Of a stretch of DNA of 64,000 nucleotides, positions 42,163-50,384 are shown one piece after another. This DNA is from JAAXHH01 sp965248395 (GTDB taxonomy: Bacteria; JAAXHH01). Below the pieces are notes generated by a model that ran no database searches, had not been told where the DNA came from, and saw only the letters and a program-made list of their open reading frames with translations. The DNA is taken from positions 744,001 through 808,000 of the forward strand of contig OZ252103.1 in assembly GCA_965248395.1 (NCBI GenBank), given 5' to 3'. Both the position numbers and the translations under genes were made by a program. Positions within the stretch are counted from its first letter, which is position 1; every line of letters starts with the position of its first letter.

Positions 42163-43176
42163 TCATTCATCCCGCTCTTTAGACATGACCCATTCTTCAT
42201 TCATCCTGCGCCAGTCGTCTTCGTCCGAGTGCCAGTCATCCTTCTCTTCCCGAGCCCAGCGACGCAGCGTGGCCTTCCTCCGCCTTCGAATCAGCAGAAA
42301 GGCAAGAAGACACAGTACGCCGAACAGCGGCGCGATCACGATAGAAAGGCTTTCGCCGAGTATCATGCGCCAGCCATATGTGCGTTCCATGTAGGCCAGC
42401 CAATCCCGTTCGAATCCCACGATGCTGACGCCGAACGCGTCGAGGCAGGCCAGGTCGATGGACCCGGTGAACCGCAGGCGGTCGAACAGGATATGCAGCC
42501 CCGCTTCACCGTATTGACGGAGTATGTACTGAACGGCCAGGGCGCTTTCCTGGTAAGCCAGCTGGGCCCGATGTTCAGGAAAGGTGTTCACTCCCTGAAT
42601 GGCTCCCAGTGACACCAGGTTTCCCGATACAACGGCGACAACCAGCGACGCACGGTCCCAGAATCCCCATTCCCGCGCCATGTGCATCGCGAACCCCTCA
42701 TCGAGCCATCGTGGGATATCCGCGCCGCGAAGCGCACTGTGCAGCATCACGTGGGCCAGTTCATGCACTACGACTTCGTACGAACCGTCGTACGTGCCGG
42801 TTATTCGGGGGGATTTGAGTACGACGAGCCTTCTGTCGGGTACGGCGTAACCCGCGCCCCAGTCGGGTATCGCGCCGGGTGTGTAGGTCAGGAAGGCTTC
42901 CTGCGTGGGGGCGATGTGGACATGGATGGTATCGGCAGCCGGTACGCCCAGCGTCGCGCGCAGGTGAGGAGACGCGGTGCGTACAATGTCCAACACGTGT
43001 TCCACGAAGGGGGTGTCGGCGGGCTCGAAGGTAAATCGGACGCCCTCGGCGATTCTCACGGACTGTTCCGCGTAAGCCGAGAGGCCGGGCAACAGCATGA
43101 GCGCGCCGAGGACAAGGCCAAGATGTCGAAATCGAAGTCGGCGCTTGACGCGCCGGGGCGCCGGATCGACGCGCAT
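42163..43176 (-). CDS. Membrane-anchored HExxH zinc metallopeptidase (peptidase MA-like)
   Basis: A 337-residue exported gluzincin. After a signal peptide (about 1-37, ending SAYAEQ), the active-site motif HELAH at 138-142 is followed by RGADIPRWLDEGFAMHMA, where the WLDEG Glu is the third zinc ligand. A single TM helix near the C-terminus (IVIAPLFGVLCLLAFLLI) is followed by a highly charged cytoplasmic tail. The frame runs to 43443, but the ATG at 43176 lies just after the mnmA stop and starts a signal peptide. Its substrate is unknown. Confidence 0.82.
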   Translation of the reverse strand: MRVDPAPRRVKRRLRFRHLGLVLGALMLLPGLSAYAEQSVRIAEGVRFTFEPADTPFVEHVLDIVRTASPHLRATLGVPAADTIHVHIAPTQEAFLTYTPGAIPDWGAGYAVPDRRLVVLKSPRITGTYDGSYEVVVHELAHVMLHSALRGADIPRWLDEGFAMHMAREWGFWDRASLVVAVVSGNLVSLGAIQGVNTFPEHRAQLAYQESALAVQYILRQYGEAGLHILFDRLRFTGSIDLACLDAFGVSIVGFERDWLAYMERTYGWRMILGESLSIVIAPLFGVLCLLAFLLIRRRRKATLRRWAREEKDDWHSDEDDWRRMNEEWVMSKERDE

Positions 43177-43183
43177 AATGACC

Positions 43184-44419
43184 TCATTCGCGTATGATGC
43201 CGCCTCCCAGGACAGTCTCGCCGTCGTAGAAGACGACTGACTGCCCCGGCGTAACCGCCCTCTGGGGATGCTCGAAGACGACCTGTGCGACGCCAGGCTC
43301 ACCCGGTGTGATGACCGCCGGGGTCGCATCCTGCCGGTACCGGATCTTGGCCTGTCCGCAGACCCTGTCAGTGGGTGTTTCCATGAATTGCCAGCTGACC
43401 CGGTCCGCAATAAGACGGTCGCTGCGGAGATCCTCGTCTTCACCCACTACGATCGTATTCGTTTCGGGCCGTATGTCGACCACGTAAACAGGGCGTCCTA
43501 CGGCCAGTCCCAGTCCCTTGCGCTGCCCGATTGTATATAGCGGATGGCCCCGGTGCTCGCCCAGGGTCCGGCCACTTGAGTCCACCACCGGTCCGGGCCG
43601 TATGGGATCATCGATGGATAACAGTCCATCATCCGCGTGCACGGGATGATTCGCCGTCCACTCCCGCAGGAACCGCTCATGGCCTTTGTCCTGGATAAAG
43701 CAGATTTCATAGCTGTCTTTTTTAGCGGCTACCCGCGGCGCCAGTTGTTCGGCAATCTGCCGCGTCTGCGCCTTCGTGAGCATGCCCACGGGAAACACGG
43801 TCCGTGCCAGCTCTTCCTGGGTCATCTCCCACAGGGCGTAGGATTGATCCTTGTTCCCGTCGATACCCCGTTTCAGGATATAGCGGCCTGCCTGGCCCGC
43901 CTGGCCTGCCTGGCCCGCGCTTTCGTCGAAGATCACCCGGGCATAATGGCCGGTCGCCACGTATTCCGCGCCGAGCTCCCTGGCCCGGTCGAGCAGTACG
44001 CCGAACTTGACCTTGCTGTTGCAAGCTACGCAGGGATTGGGCGTTCGGCCCTGCATGTACTCGGAGACGAAATTTGAAATGACGCCCTTCTCGAATTCCT
44101 CTCGAAAGTCCACGATGTAATACGGTATGCCGAGTCTGCCGGCCACAACCCGCGCGTCGTTACGGTCCTCCACCGTGCAGCAACCGTGTTCGAAATGCTT
44201 ATTGCCACCGACGCTGTCGTAGTCCCACAGATGCATCGTGACGCCGATGACTTCGCAGCCCGCGTCCTTTAGTAGCGCGGCGGCCACCGAGCTGTCCACG
44301 CCGCCGCTCATGGCCACTACGACCGTCGACCCTTTCGGCGGCAGCCGGTTGATGGCCGGATCGTACACCGCTTCCATTTCGTAGTCGCTTATTATATCCA
44401 AATGGGTACTCGTCGCCAT
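43184..44419 (-). CDS. mnmA: tRNA-specific 2-thiouridylase MnmA
   Basis: Adenylates U34 of Lys, Glu and Gln tRNAs and inserts sulfur (s2U34). The PP-loop is AMSGGVDSSVAAALL near 33-47, the first catalytic Cys is in TPNPCVACNSKVKFG, and the second in DSYEICFIQDKGH. A MnmA-typical C-terminal barrel follows (GQRKGLGLAVGRPVYVV). The 411 residues include a small in-frame insertion, SAGQAGQAGQAGR, coded by a 9-bp microrepeat (43886-43912). It lies four bases after the IscU-like gene, within a nifS-nifU-mnmA order that links sulfur mobilisation to tRNA thiolation. Confidence 0.95.
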   Translation of the reverse strand: MATSTHLDIISDYEMEAVYDPAINRLPPKGSTVVVAMSGGVDSSVAAALLKDAGCEVIGVTMHLWDYDSVGGNKHFEHGCCTVEDRNDARVVAGRLGIPYYIVDFREEFEKGVISNFVSEYMQGRTPNPCVACNSKVKFGVLLDRARELGAEYVATGHYARVIFDESAGQAGQAGQAGRYILKRGIDGNKDQSYALWEMTQEELARTVFPVGMLTKAQTRQIAEQLAPRVAAKKDSYEICFIQDKGHERFLREWTANHPVHADDGLLSIDDPIRPGPVVDSSGRTLGEHRGHPLYTIGQRKGLGLAVGRPVYVVDIRPETNTIVVGEDEDLRSDRLIADRVSWQFMETPTDRVCGQAKIRYRQDATPAVITPGEPGVAQVVFEHPQRAVTPGQSVVFYDGETVLGGGIIRE

Positions 44420-44423
44420 TATA

Positions 44424-44807
44424 TTAGGCTTTCGTGTTTAAACCCTGACGTGTCCGGTAATCTTCGATCGCCGTCCGTACACCGTCCGCGGCCATGGCGG
44501 AGCAATGCATTTTAGTATGCGGCAGTCCGCCCAGTTCAACGGCGATCGTATCGTTCTCGATAGCCGCGGCCTCTTCAATCGTCCTGCCAATTAGCCATTC
44601 CGTGACCATGCTGCTTGCCGCGATGGACGCCGCACAACCAAAGGTCCTGAACCTGGCGTCCGTGACGGTCCCTTCCGCTATCTTCAGATACAAAGCGATC
44701 GTATTCCCGCTGATTGGATTGCCCGCGTTGCCCACGCCGTCCGCGTCGGGAAGGTCCCCCACGTTACGGGGCGAACGAAAGTGATCCATTACAGTGGATG
44801 AATACAT
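44424..44807 (-). CDS. NifU/IscU-like Fe-S scaffold protein lacking the first Cys
   Basis: A 127-residue homologue of the IscU/NifU-N scaffold. The second and third ligand cysteines are present (RTFGCAASIAAS and HTKMHCSAMAADG). The first is not: the family motif GxPxCGD reads GNPISGNT, with Ser for Cys and Asn for Asp. The codon is AGC, one base from TGC. Because Asp at this site tunes cluster release and Cys is a ligand, canonical [2Fe-2S] assembly is doubtful. Placed between nifS and mnmA, it may instead act as a sulfur relay for tRNA thiolation (inference). Confidence 0.85.
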   Translation of the reverse strand: MYSSTVMDHFRSPRNVGDLPDADGVGNAGNPISGNTIALYLKIAEGTVTDARFRTFGCAASIAASSMVTEWLIGRTIEEAAAIENDTIAVELGGLPHTKMHCSAMAADGVRTAIEDYRTRQGLNTKA

Positions 44808-44817
44808 GTAACCCGCC

Positions 44818-45981
44818 TCAACCGGGTACCGGCAGGGAGGAAAGTTCGCGCAGACGGGATACGATGCCGGGCAGCCTGTTCAAGACGTAGTCCACGTCCT
44901 GCATGGTGTTGTCCCTTCCGAAGCTGAATCGTACCGAGCCGAGGGCGGTGCGGGGGTCCCTGCCCAGGGCCAGCAGCACGTGGGACGGTTCGATGGCGCC
45001 GGACGAGCAGGCCGAGCCTGTGGATACGGCTATGCCCTCGAGGTCCAGGCTCATGATCAGCGATTCGCCTTCCGCACCAGGGAAGGACACGTTCAACGTA
45101 CCGGGCAGGCGCCATTCGGGATGCCCGTTTACCCTTACTCCTTCGATCTCGCCCAGGATTCGTCCTTCCAGGGCGTCGCGCATCTCCTCCAGGTGACGGT
45201 ATTCGTGTTCCTGTTCCCTGGCTGCCAGTTCGGCGGCTTTTCCGAGGCCCACGATGCCCACGGTGTTCTCCGTACCGGACCGCACGTCGTTCTCGTGATG
45301 ACCGCCGTGGGCCGTGGGTTCGATCTCGACACCCTTCCGGATGTAGATGGCCCCCACACCCTTGGGGCCGTAGATCTTGTGGCCCGAAAGGGATAGGAGG
45401 TCCGCGTGAAACGCTTTAACGTCGATGGGCAGCTTTCCGGCGGACTGCACAGCGTCCGTATGGAAGCACACGTTGCGATCCCGGGCGATCTTCCCGATTG
45501 CGTCGACGGGCTGCACGGTGCCGATCTCGTTGTTCGCGTGCATGATGCTGATCAGTATCGTACGATCAGTCAAGGCATCCGCCACCCGCCCCGGATCGAC
45601 CCGGCCGTATTCGTCCACGGGAAGATAGGTCACTTCGTAACCTTCCCGTTCCAGGAAAGCGCAACTGTTCAGTACGGCCGAATGTTCGATTTTCGTCGTG
45701 ATGATGTGCCTGCCGCGCTCCCTGCGCGCGTACGCAATGCCCTTGAGCGCCAGATTGTCGGACTCGGTGCCGCCGCTGGTAAAATAGATTTCGCCGGGAC
45801 GTCCGTTCACCAGTCCGGCCACCTGTGCCCGTGCTTCTTCCACGGCAGATCGTGCATCCTGTCCGAATCTGTGGATGCTCGAGGCATTGCCGAACCGGTT
45901 CCTGAAGAAGGGTTCCATCGCTTCGAACACTTCAGCTCTTACCGGCGTGGTCGCGTTGTGATCCAGGTAGATGCTTTCCAT
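44818..45981 (-). CDS. Cysteine desulfurase, NifS/IscS type
   Basis: A 387-residue PLP enzyme that takes sulfur from cysteine as a persulfide. It starts IYLDHNATTPVRAEVFEAM, has the PLP Asp in VCFHTDAVQSAGK, the Schiff-base Lys in LSLSGHKIYGPKG and the catalytic Cys loop VSTGSACSSG. The Cys loop is the long, mobile kind of group I (NifS/IscS) enzymes that hand sulfur to IscU and MnmA. The open frame extends to 46038; the ATG at 45981 matches the family start. It heads the operon with the IscU-like scaffold and mnmA. Confidence 0.93.
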   Translation of the reverse strand: MESIYLDHNATTPVRAEVFEAMEPFFRNRFGNASSIHRFGQDARSAVEEARAQVAGLVNGRPGEIYFTSGGTESDNLALKGIAYARRERGRHIITTKIEHSAVLNSCAFLEREGYEVTYLPVDEYGRVDPGRVADALTDRTILISIMHANNEIGTVQPVDAIGKIARDRNVCFHTDAVQSAGKLPIDVKAFHADLLSLSGHKIYGPKGVGAIYIRKGVEIEPTAHGGHHENDVRSGTENTVGIVGLGKAAELAAREQEHEYRHLEEMRDALEGRILGEIEGVRVNGHPEWRLPGTLNVSFPGAEGESLIMSLDLEGIAVSTGSACSSGAIEPSHVLLALGRDPRTALGSVRFSFGRDNTMQDVDYVLNRLPGIVSRLRELSSLPVPG

Positions 45982-46078
45982 AGGGGATTCGACCATCCGA
46001 ACAGGGTGGAAATCGGCCAAAACCAGTATTCTCATCAAACCAGAAAACCGGCTTTCTGGAGTCGGTCAACGGTCTTTG

Positions 46079-46107
46079 AAAATAGGGATAATCTATTGAA
46101 ATGTCAA
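46079..46107 (-). promoter_or_regulatory. Sigma-70-like promoter for the nifS operon
   Basis: On the minus strand TTGACA (46107-46102), a 17-base spacer, then TATTTT (46084-46079). Transcription would start near 46072, about 90 bases before the chosen nifS start. Confidence 0.55.
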
Positions 46108-46162
46108 GTGTTATCGGGGTTTCACGGTGTTCGAACCGATGTGGATTACACCACATCCCCAC

Positions 46163-46245
46163 TTGACATTTCGGGCATTTTACTTAGATTCAATGTAACT
46201 CAGATGGTATACGCGCGTCATATAATATACGCGCAATAAACGCGC
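46163..46245 (+). promoter_or_regulatory. Divergent promoter with TATACGCGC repeats
   Basis: TTGACA (46163-46168) and TAGATT (46185-46190, 16-base spacer) could drive the lipoprotein gene at 46357. Just downstream the 9-mer TATACGCGC occurs at 46208-46216 and 46226-46234, with a degenerate TAAACGCGC at 46237-46245, and a GGTATACC palindrome at 46263-46270. A TATAAT (46221-46226) lies between the first two copies. These repeats may be an operator; this is inference. Confidence 0.3.
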
Positions 46246-46356
46246 GGTTCGCAACAACGTGTGGTATACCATGAAGACTAGTAAGCATGGCGGCCGTCTA
46301 TTGTGCCGTGCACATCCATACCTGCAACGGATGGACGGACCAGGAAGGAGTAGAGC

Positions 46357-46986
46357 ATGCATGCACTGAAATACGCGGCTGGATTGGTGCTGGTCATACT
46401 CGTGACGGGTTGTACCCACAGCATCAGTATGAATCCCAACATTGGTCCCACGGCCAGTATTGCCAGGCCGGTGGACTTACAGGTCGGACTCTATATCCCC
46501 GAAGATGTCAGTGGATTTGAGATTACCGACAGGCCCGATCTCGAGAAGTTCATCTTCGAAATCGGCGAATCTCTCGAATCGATCATAACCAAGTCGGCGA
46601 ACCGCGTTTTCTCCCAGGTTTCGGTACTGGACGCGCAACCCACCAGCGAAGTGATAGGGGAACGGAAGCTCGATCTCATCATCATCCCCAGGGTAACGTC
46701 GGCCAGGGTGTCGCTGAACAAGGAAGAAGGTCCATTTCAGGACGACGCCCGGGGAAGTACGTTGCTAACGGTCGAATTGATGTTCTATGACCCGGAGATG
46801 ATCCAGTTCACTACCGTCATGGCTTCGGGCATGGGAATCGCTTCCGAAAGAATCGGGTTTTTCAGCAGAGGTCAGGAAGAATACTCCGCCTCCGTCGAAG
46901 ATGCCCTCATCAACCTCAGCAATGACATGGTTCGTCAGATGTACGGCAATTACGACATCCGCAAGCGGGGTGAGGAGTCGGAATAG
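46357..46986 (+). CDS. Uncharacterised lipoprotein
   Basis: A 209-residue exported lipoprotein with lipobox LVTGC (Cys near residue 19). The mature part is an alpha/beta domain: VDLQVGLYIPEDVSGF, DLEKFIFEIGESLESIITKSANRVFSQV, KLDLIIIPRVTSARVSLNKEE and LTVELMFYDPEMIQFTTVMASGMG. The arrangement recalls small outer-membrane lipoproteins of the YajG/DUF799 kind, but I cannot assign a family. GGAAGGAG lies about ten bases before the ATG. It may be co-transcribed with the next gene. Confidence 0.75.
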   Translation: MHALKYAAGLVLVILVTGCTHSISMNPNIGPTASIARPVDLQVGLYIPEDVSGFEITDRPDLEKFIFEIGESLESIITKSANRVFSQVSVLDAQPTSEVIGERKLDLIIIPRVTSARVSLNKEEGPFQDDARGSTLLTVELMFYDPEMIQFTTVMASGMGIASERIGFFSRGQEEYSASVEDALINLSNDMVRQMYGNYDIRKRGEESE

Positions 46987-47045
46987 AGTCGGCATTCGAC
47001 CACCGCCACCAAAGACGAACCAGCGGTAAATCCTTGTATCCAGAT

Positions 47046-47705
47046 ATGGCCGGGTTGTCTTTTAAAGAACGCTGGATTTACAGCCTCTATTCCTGGTGGG
47101 GCCGGTTCGGAACTTCGCCCTTCAGCCTGTCCGACATCCTGAAACGGCCAAGCCGGTTGCTTATATGCCTCCCATCGGATCCGGAGGAAACCCGAAAAGC
47201 GGTCGACATCATACCGGATCTGATCACTTGCCTGGGGGCGGAGGTCGTGTTTGTTGTCGGTGAACCCCGGTCTCTCGAATGTTGCGACCTGGCCGATGAC
47301 CTCATATGCAAGGTGCCATTGGATCAGACCACCCGCCGGTGGACCGGACTGCCTTCCGCTGAAATAGTGGACCGGCTTGCGAGCGAGGATCTCGATTTTG
47401 CCGTTGATCTGAATCCTCGTGCGGAATTGTTGCCGTCTGTCCTCTGCCTGCGAGTCAATGCGCCGATACGTCTTTGCCTGGATGATCCACACCGCAAACG
47501 TTTCTTCAACATACATATCCTGCTTGTAAATGAACACACCATGCAGGATAGTGGCACTGATCGAGGGATTCCGCCGGATTCCAGTCAGCCCGATCCGTCT
47601 TTTTCCGGGACCGCCGCATCTCCTGGCACTTCGCTCTATGTACGCATGCTGCGGGTGATTCAACACTCGGCCGGCGCGCCGGCCGATCCCCGAATTTCAA
47701 CTTGA
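47046..47705 (+). CDS. Short GT9-like Rossmann protein (uncertain)
   Basis: A 219-residue cytoplasmic protein. The first 160 residues follow the N-terminal half of GT9 (heptosyltransferase-like) proteins: SRLLICLPSDPEETRKAVDII, AEVVFVVGE, then LDFAVDLNPRAELLPSVLCLRVNAPIRLCLDDPHRKRFFNIHILL. The GD motif and the C-terminal sugar-nucleotide domain are missing. The end is a low-complexity Ser/Pro tail. Similar short proteins (DUF6913-like) occur in Bacteroidota. The ATG at 47046 is used; a TTG four codons upstream is also possible. No catalytic role should be assumed. Confidence 0.55.
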   Translation: MAGLSFKERWIYSLYSWWGRFGTSPFSLSDILKRPSRLLICLPSDPEETRKAVDIIPDLITCLGAEVVFVVGEPRSLECCDLADDLICKVPLDQTTRRWTGLPSAEIVDRLASEDLDFAVDLNPRAELLPSVLCLRVNAPIRLCLDDPHRKRFFNIHILLVNEHTMQDSGTDRGIPPDSSQPDPSFSGTAASPGTSLYVRMLRVIQHSAGAPADPRIST

Positions 47706-47730
47706 CAGTATGCCCTGGTTCCCGGATATT
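47702..47730 (+). promoter_or_regulatory. Sigma-70-like promoter for the second GWxTD gene
   Basis: TTGACA (47702-47707), a 17-base spacer, GATATT (47725-47730, four of six). The -35 box overlaps the stop codon of the preceding gene. Expected leader about 80 bases to the ATG at 47817. Confidence 0.45.
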
Positions 47731-47816
47731 CGGAGCAGGACCAGGACAAGCCTGTAGCGCCTCGAGTAGACAAGGTTCGGCTTGTCATCTACCAAAACGA
47801 TCCCTCCGTTGAGCCT

Positions 47817-50345
47817 ATGCCCTCCCTGTCTTCGCGACCGCGCCAGGGTCGCACGATCATCGCTGCAATCCTGCTGTCCTGCTGCCTGCTGAGCCCCATC
47901 GTAGCCACGACATCGTTGAAAGCACAGTCTGAACCAGGGTCTGTCGAATCTCTGGAGTACCTGCTTGAGAAGGGCAGAGCTCTCTACGATCAGCGGAAGT
48001 TCGAGGAAGCGAAAACGGTCTTTCAGGAGGCGGTTCGCCTCAAGTCCAGGTCCGGGGAAGCCCGGTACTGGCTTGGGGTTACACATTATGAGACCGGCGA
48101 CGACAAAGAAGCGGCGAAACAGCTGAGAATCGCCATTCGCCACGACCGCAGGAACCCGGACGGACACCTGGCCCTGGGGCGTGCATACATGCGTCTGAAG
48201 AATCGCATGGTGGACGCGCGCAAGAGTTTCAAGGAAGCCCTCAAATTTGATCCGGAAAATCCCGAGGTCCACTACTACCTCGGGATCTCGTATATGGCGC
48301 AGAGCAAGAGAGATCCCGCGGCTCCCCTCTACGTCCTGCAGGCCCGGAGATCCTTGAGCCGGGCAGCTGCCGCGAATCCGCTGCATCCTGATGCCTACTA
48401 CCAGTTGGGGCTGTCCTACGAGAATCCTTCACGGGATTACAAGAAGGCGCTTGCTCTCTTCAGCCGGCAGCTCTACATCAAACCTACGCACAGGGATGCG
48501 CTATACCACCTGGAGAAATGCAGTTACCTGCTCATGCAGTACCAGCAAGGCATCGATCTCTTGATGCAATTGGTCGAAGTCCACGGAGACGGGGTGCCTG
48601 ATTACGTTCACACGCTGATGAACAAGCTCGAAGCCACGATGTTGCAGTCGCAGAACAAATTCACCGAAGCGAATCAAGCCTACGAGGATTACCTGGCCAA
48701 GGTGGAACCAAAGGAACGGACGCACTATACGAACCTTGCCTACGTGGCGTCGGAAGAGGGATACCAACAGTACGCCGAGATGGAATCGGAAGAAGATAAA
48801 GCGGCTTTCCAACGCCGGTTCTGGGCTTCCCGCGATCCTAAGCCGGCCACCGCCGTGAACGAGCGGCTGGTCGAACACTATCGACGCGTCATGCACGCGC
48901 GCGAATATTACGCCAAGGGTCAGCAACCGTGGGATCGGCGGGGTGCTATCTACATTCGCTATGGGGAGCCGGACGATCTGCAGCACTTTATCATGCAGAC
49001 CGGCGAGAATTCCATGAAGAACTACCAGCCGACGGGAAACGCCCGCATCGACGCGATCCGGGAACGAAACTTCATGAAGCGTTACCGCCTGAAAATCGAC
49101 AACAGCGGGGCGGTGTGGAGAGGCAGGGCCAATCGCGAGACCCGCGATCCCGATGCGGGCAATTACCTGCCGGAACTGGACGAGCGGGTGGTTATGAGGA
49201 GAAGCGCCAATTCAGGGTCGACCACGGCAGAGTGGACCGAGAGAACGCACGCACTGGGGTATATCGCCGAAAGCTGGGTCTATATCGAACACAATATGGA
49301 ACTGTTCTTCGTCGACCAGTTGGGCGTGGGAAAATTCGATTTCCCCCTGGGCGTGCACGAAACCAACATCACGGAAGCCGTAATTCAGAACGAGTATAAC
49401 CCCAGGCGCACTGCGAACGCACTGATCGAAAAGGTCTCTGAATCCTACAGCTTCGATTATGGCGGTGAACCGTTGCAGTTTCTTTACGATATCGTGTCCT
49501 ACAAAGGGGATGGCGACCGCGCTGATGTGGAGATCGCCTACATGGTTCCGGCCGCCCAGCTTGAAACCGTGGAGGATGGCCGGGGCCTGCACACGTGGTT
49601 CGACAGTCATATCGTGTTCCAGGACGAAAACTATAACCGCGTGGCCCAGACTTCCAGGCGCGTCGGACCGATCGATCGTCCGCTCAGTTCCGGTAACGGT
49701 AACGACGTCGGTGTCGAACTATATACGGGCATGCTGGATATGAATGTGCCGGCCGGCGATTTCCAATCCGCCATCGAAGTACGGGACGAAACCACCCTGC
49801 GTATCGGGATTTTCGAGCAGGAGTATTCCGTACCCGAATATACCGGCGACGGGCTGATGATGAGCGATATCAAGCTGGCGGTTTCCATATCCCCCGCGGA
49901 AACCTCCGATGGCCCGTTCGTACGGAACGGGCTCCAGATCGAACCCAATCCGGCACGTATATACCAGCGTACGGACCCCGTCCATTTCTACTACGAGATC
50001 TACAACCTGACCCGGGACGCTTCCGGACGCACGTCCTACCAGGTGGAAATGGAAGTGAAGACCAGGGACCGCCCGCAGCACATCTTCTGGCGCATCCTGA
50101 AGGGCATTGACCGGCTTGTGAGACGAACCGACCGTGACCAGTCCGTCCTGATGGTATTCGAGAACGAAGGGACTCTCTCCGACGAATACAGTTACACCTC
50201 GATCGATACCGGCGCTTCACCTACAGGCGCCTACGAAATGACCATCCGGGTAAAGGATCTGCATTCCGGCCAGGTTGCAACGCGGACCAAGGAGTTCGTC
50301 GTAACCAACGACCGGATTACCGAATTCACAACGGATTCGCAGTAG
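47817..50345 (+). CDS. GWxTD-type protein with N-terminal TPRs (copy 2)
   Basis: An 842-residue exported protein, paralogue of the proteins at 35803 and 50385. Signal peptide to about residue 37 (SLKAQ). TPR helices run about 50-230 (ALYDQRKFEEAKTVFQEAVRLK, SFKEALKFDPENPEVHYYLGISY, PLHPDAYYQLGLSYE). The core WASRDPKPATAVNERLVEHYRRVMHAREYY is followed by QPWDRRGAIYIRYGEPDD in place of GWxTDRG. ESWVYIEHNMELFFVDQLG and the C-terminal IKLAVSISPAE and FYYEIYNLTRD blocks are shared by all three copies. Function is unknown; secretion and TPRs suggest a periplasmic scaffold or assembly role. Confidence 0.82.
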   Translation: MPSLSSRPRQGRTIIAAILLSCCLLSPIVATTSLKAQSEPGSVESLEYLLEKGRALYDQRKFEEAKTVFQEAVRLKSRSGEARYWLGVTHYETGDDKEAAKQLRIAIRHDRRNPDGHLALGRAYMRLKNRMVDARKSFKEALKFDPENPEVHYYLGISYMAQSKRDPAAPLYVLQARRSLSRAAAANPLHPDAYYQLGLSYENPSRDYKKALALFSRQLYIKPTHRDALYHLEKCSYLLMQYQQGIDLLMQLVEVHGDGVPDYVHTLMNKLEATMLQSQNKFTEANQAYEDYLAKVEPKERTHYTNLAYVASEEGYQQYAEMESEEDKAAFQRRFWASRDPKPATAVNERLVEHYRRVMHAREYYAKGQQPWDRRGAIYIRYGEPDDLQHFIMQTGENSMKNYQPTGNARIDAIRERNFMKRYRLKIDNSGAVWRGRANRETRDPDAGNYLPELDERVVMRRSANSGSTTAEWTERTHALGYIAESWVYIEHNMELFFVDQLGVGKFDFPLGVHETNITEAVIQNEYNPRRTANALIEKVSESYSFDYGGEPLQFLYDIVSYKGDGDRADVEIAYMVPAAQLETVEDGRGLHTWFDSHIVFQDENYNRVAQTSRRVGPIDRPLSSGNGNDVGVELYTGMLDMNVPAGDFQSAIEVRDETTLRIGIFEQEYSVPEYTGDGLMMSDIKLAVSISPAETSDGPFVRNGLQIEPNPARIYQRTDPVHFYYEIYNLTRDASGRTSYQVEMEVKTRDRPQHIFWRILKGIDRLVRRTDRDQSVLMVFENEGTLSDEYSYTSIDTGASPTGAYEMTIRVKDLHSGQVATRTKEFVVTNDRITEFTTDSQ

Positions 50346-50384
50346 CAACCGGCCGGGTAGTCACCCGCTCAAGGACGGTGAAGT

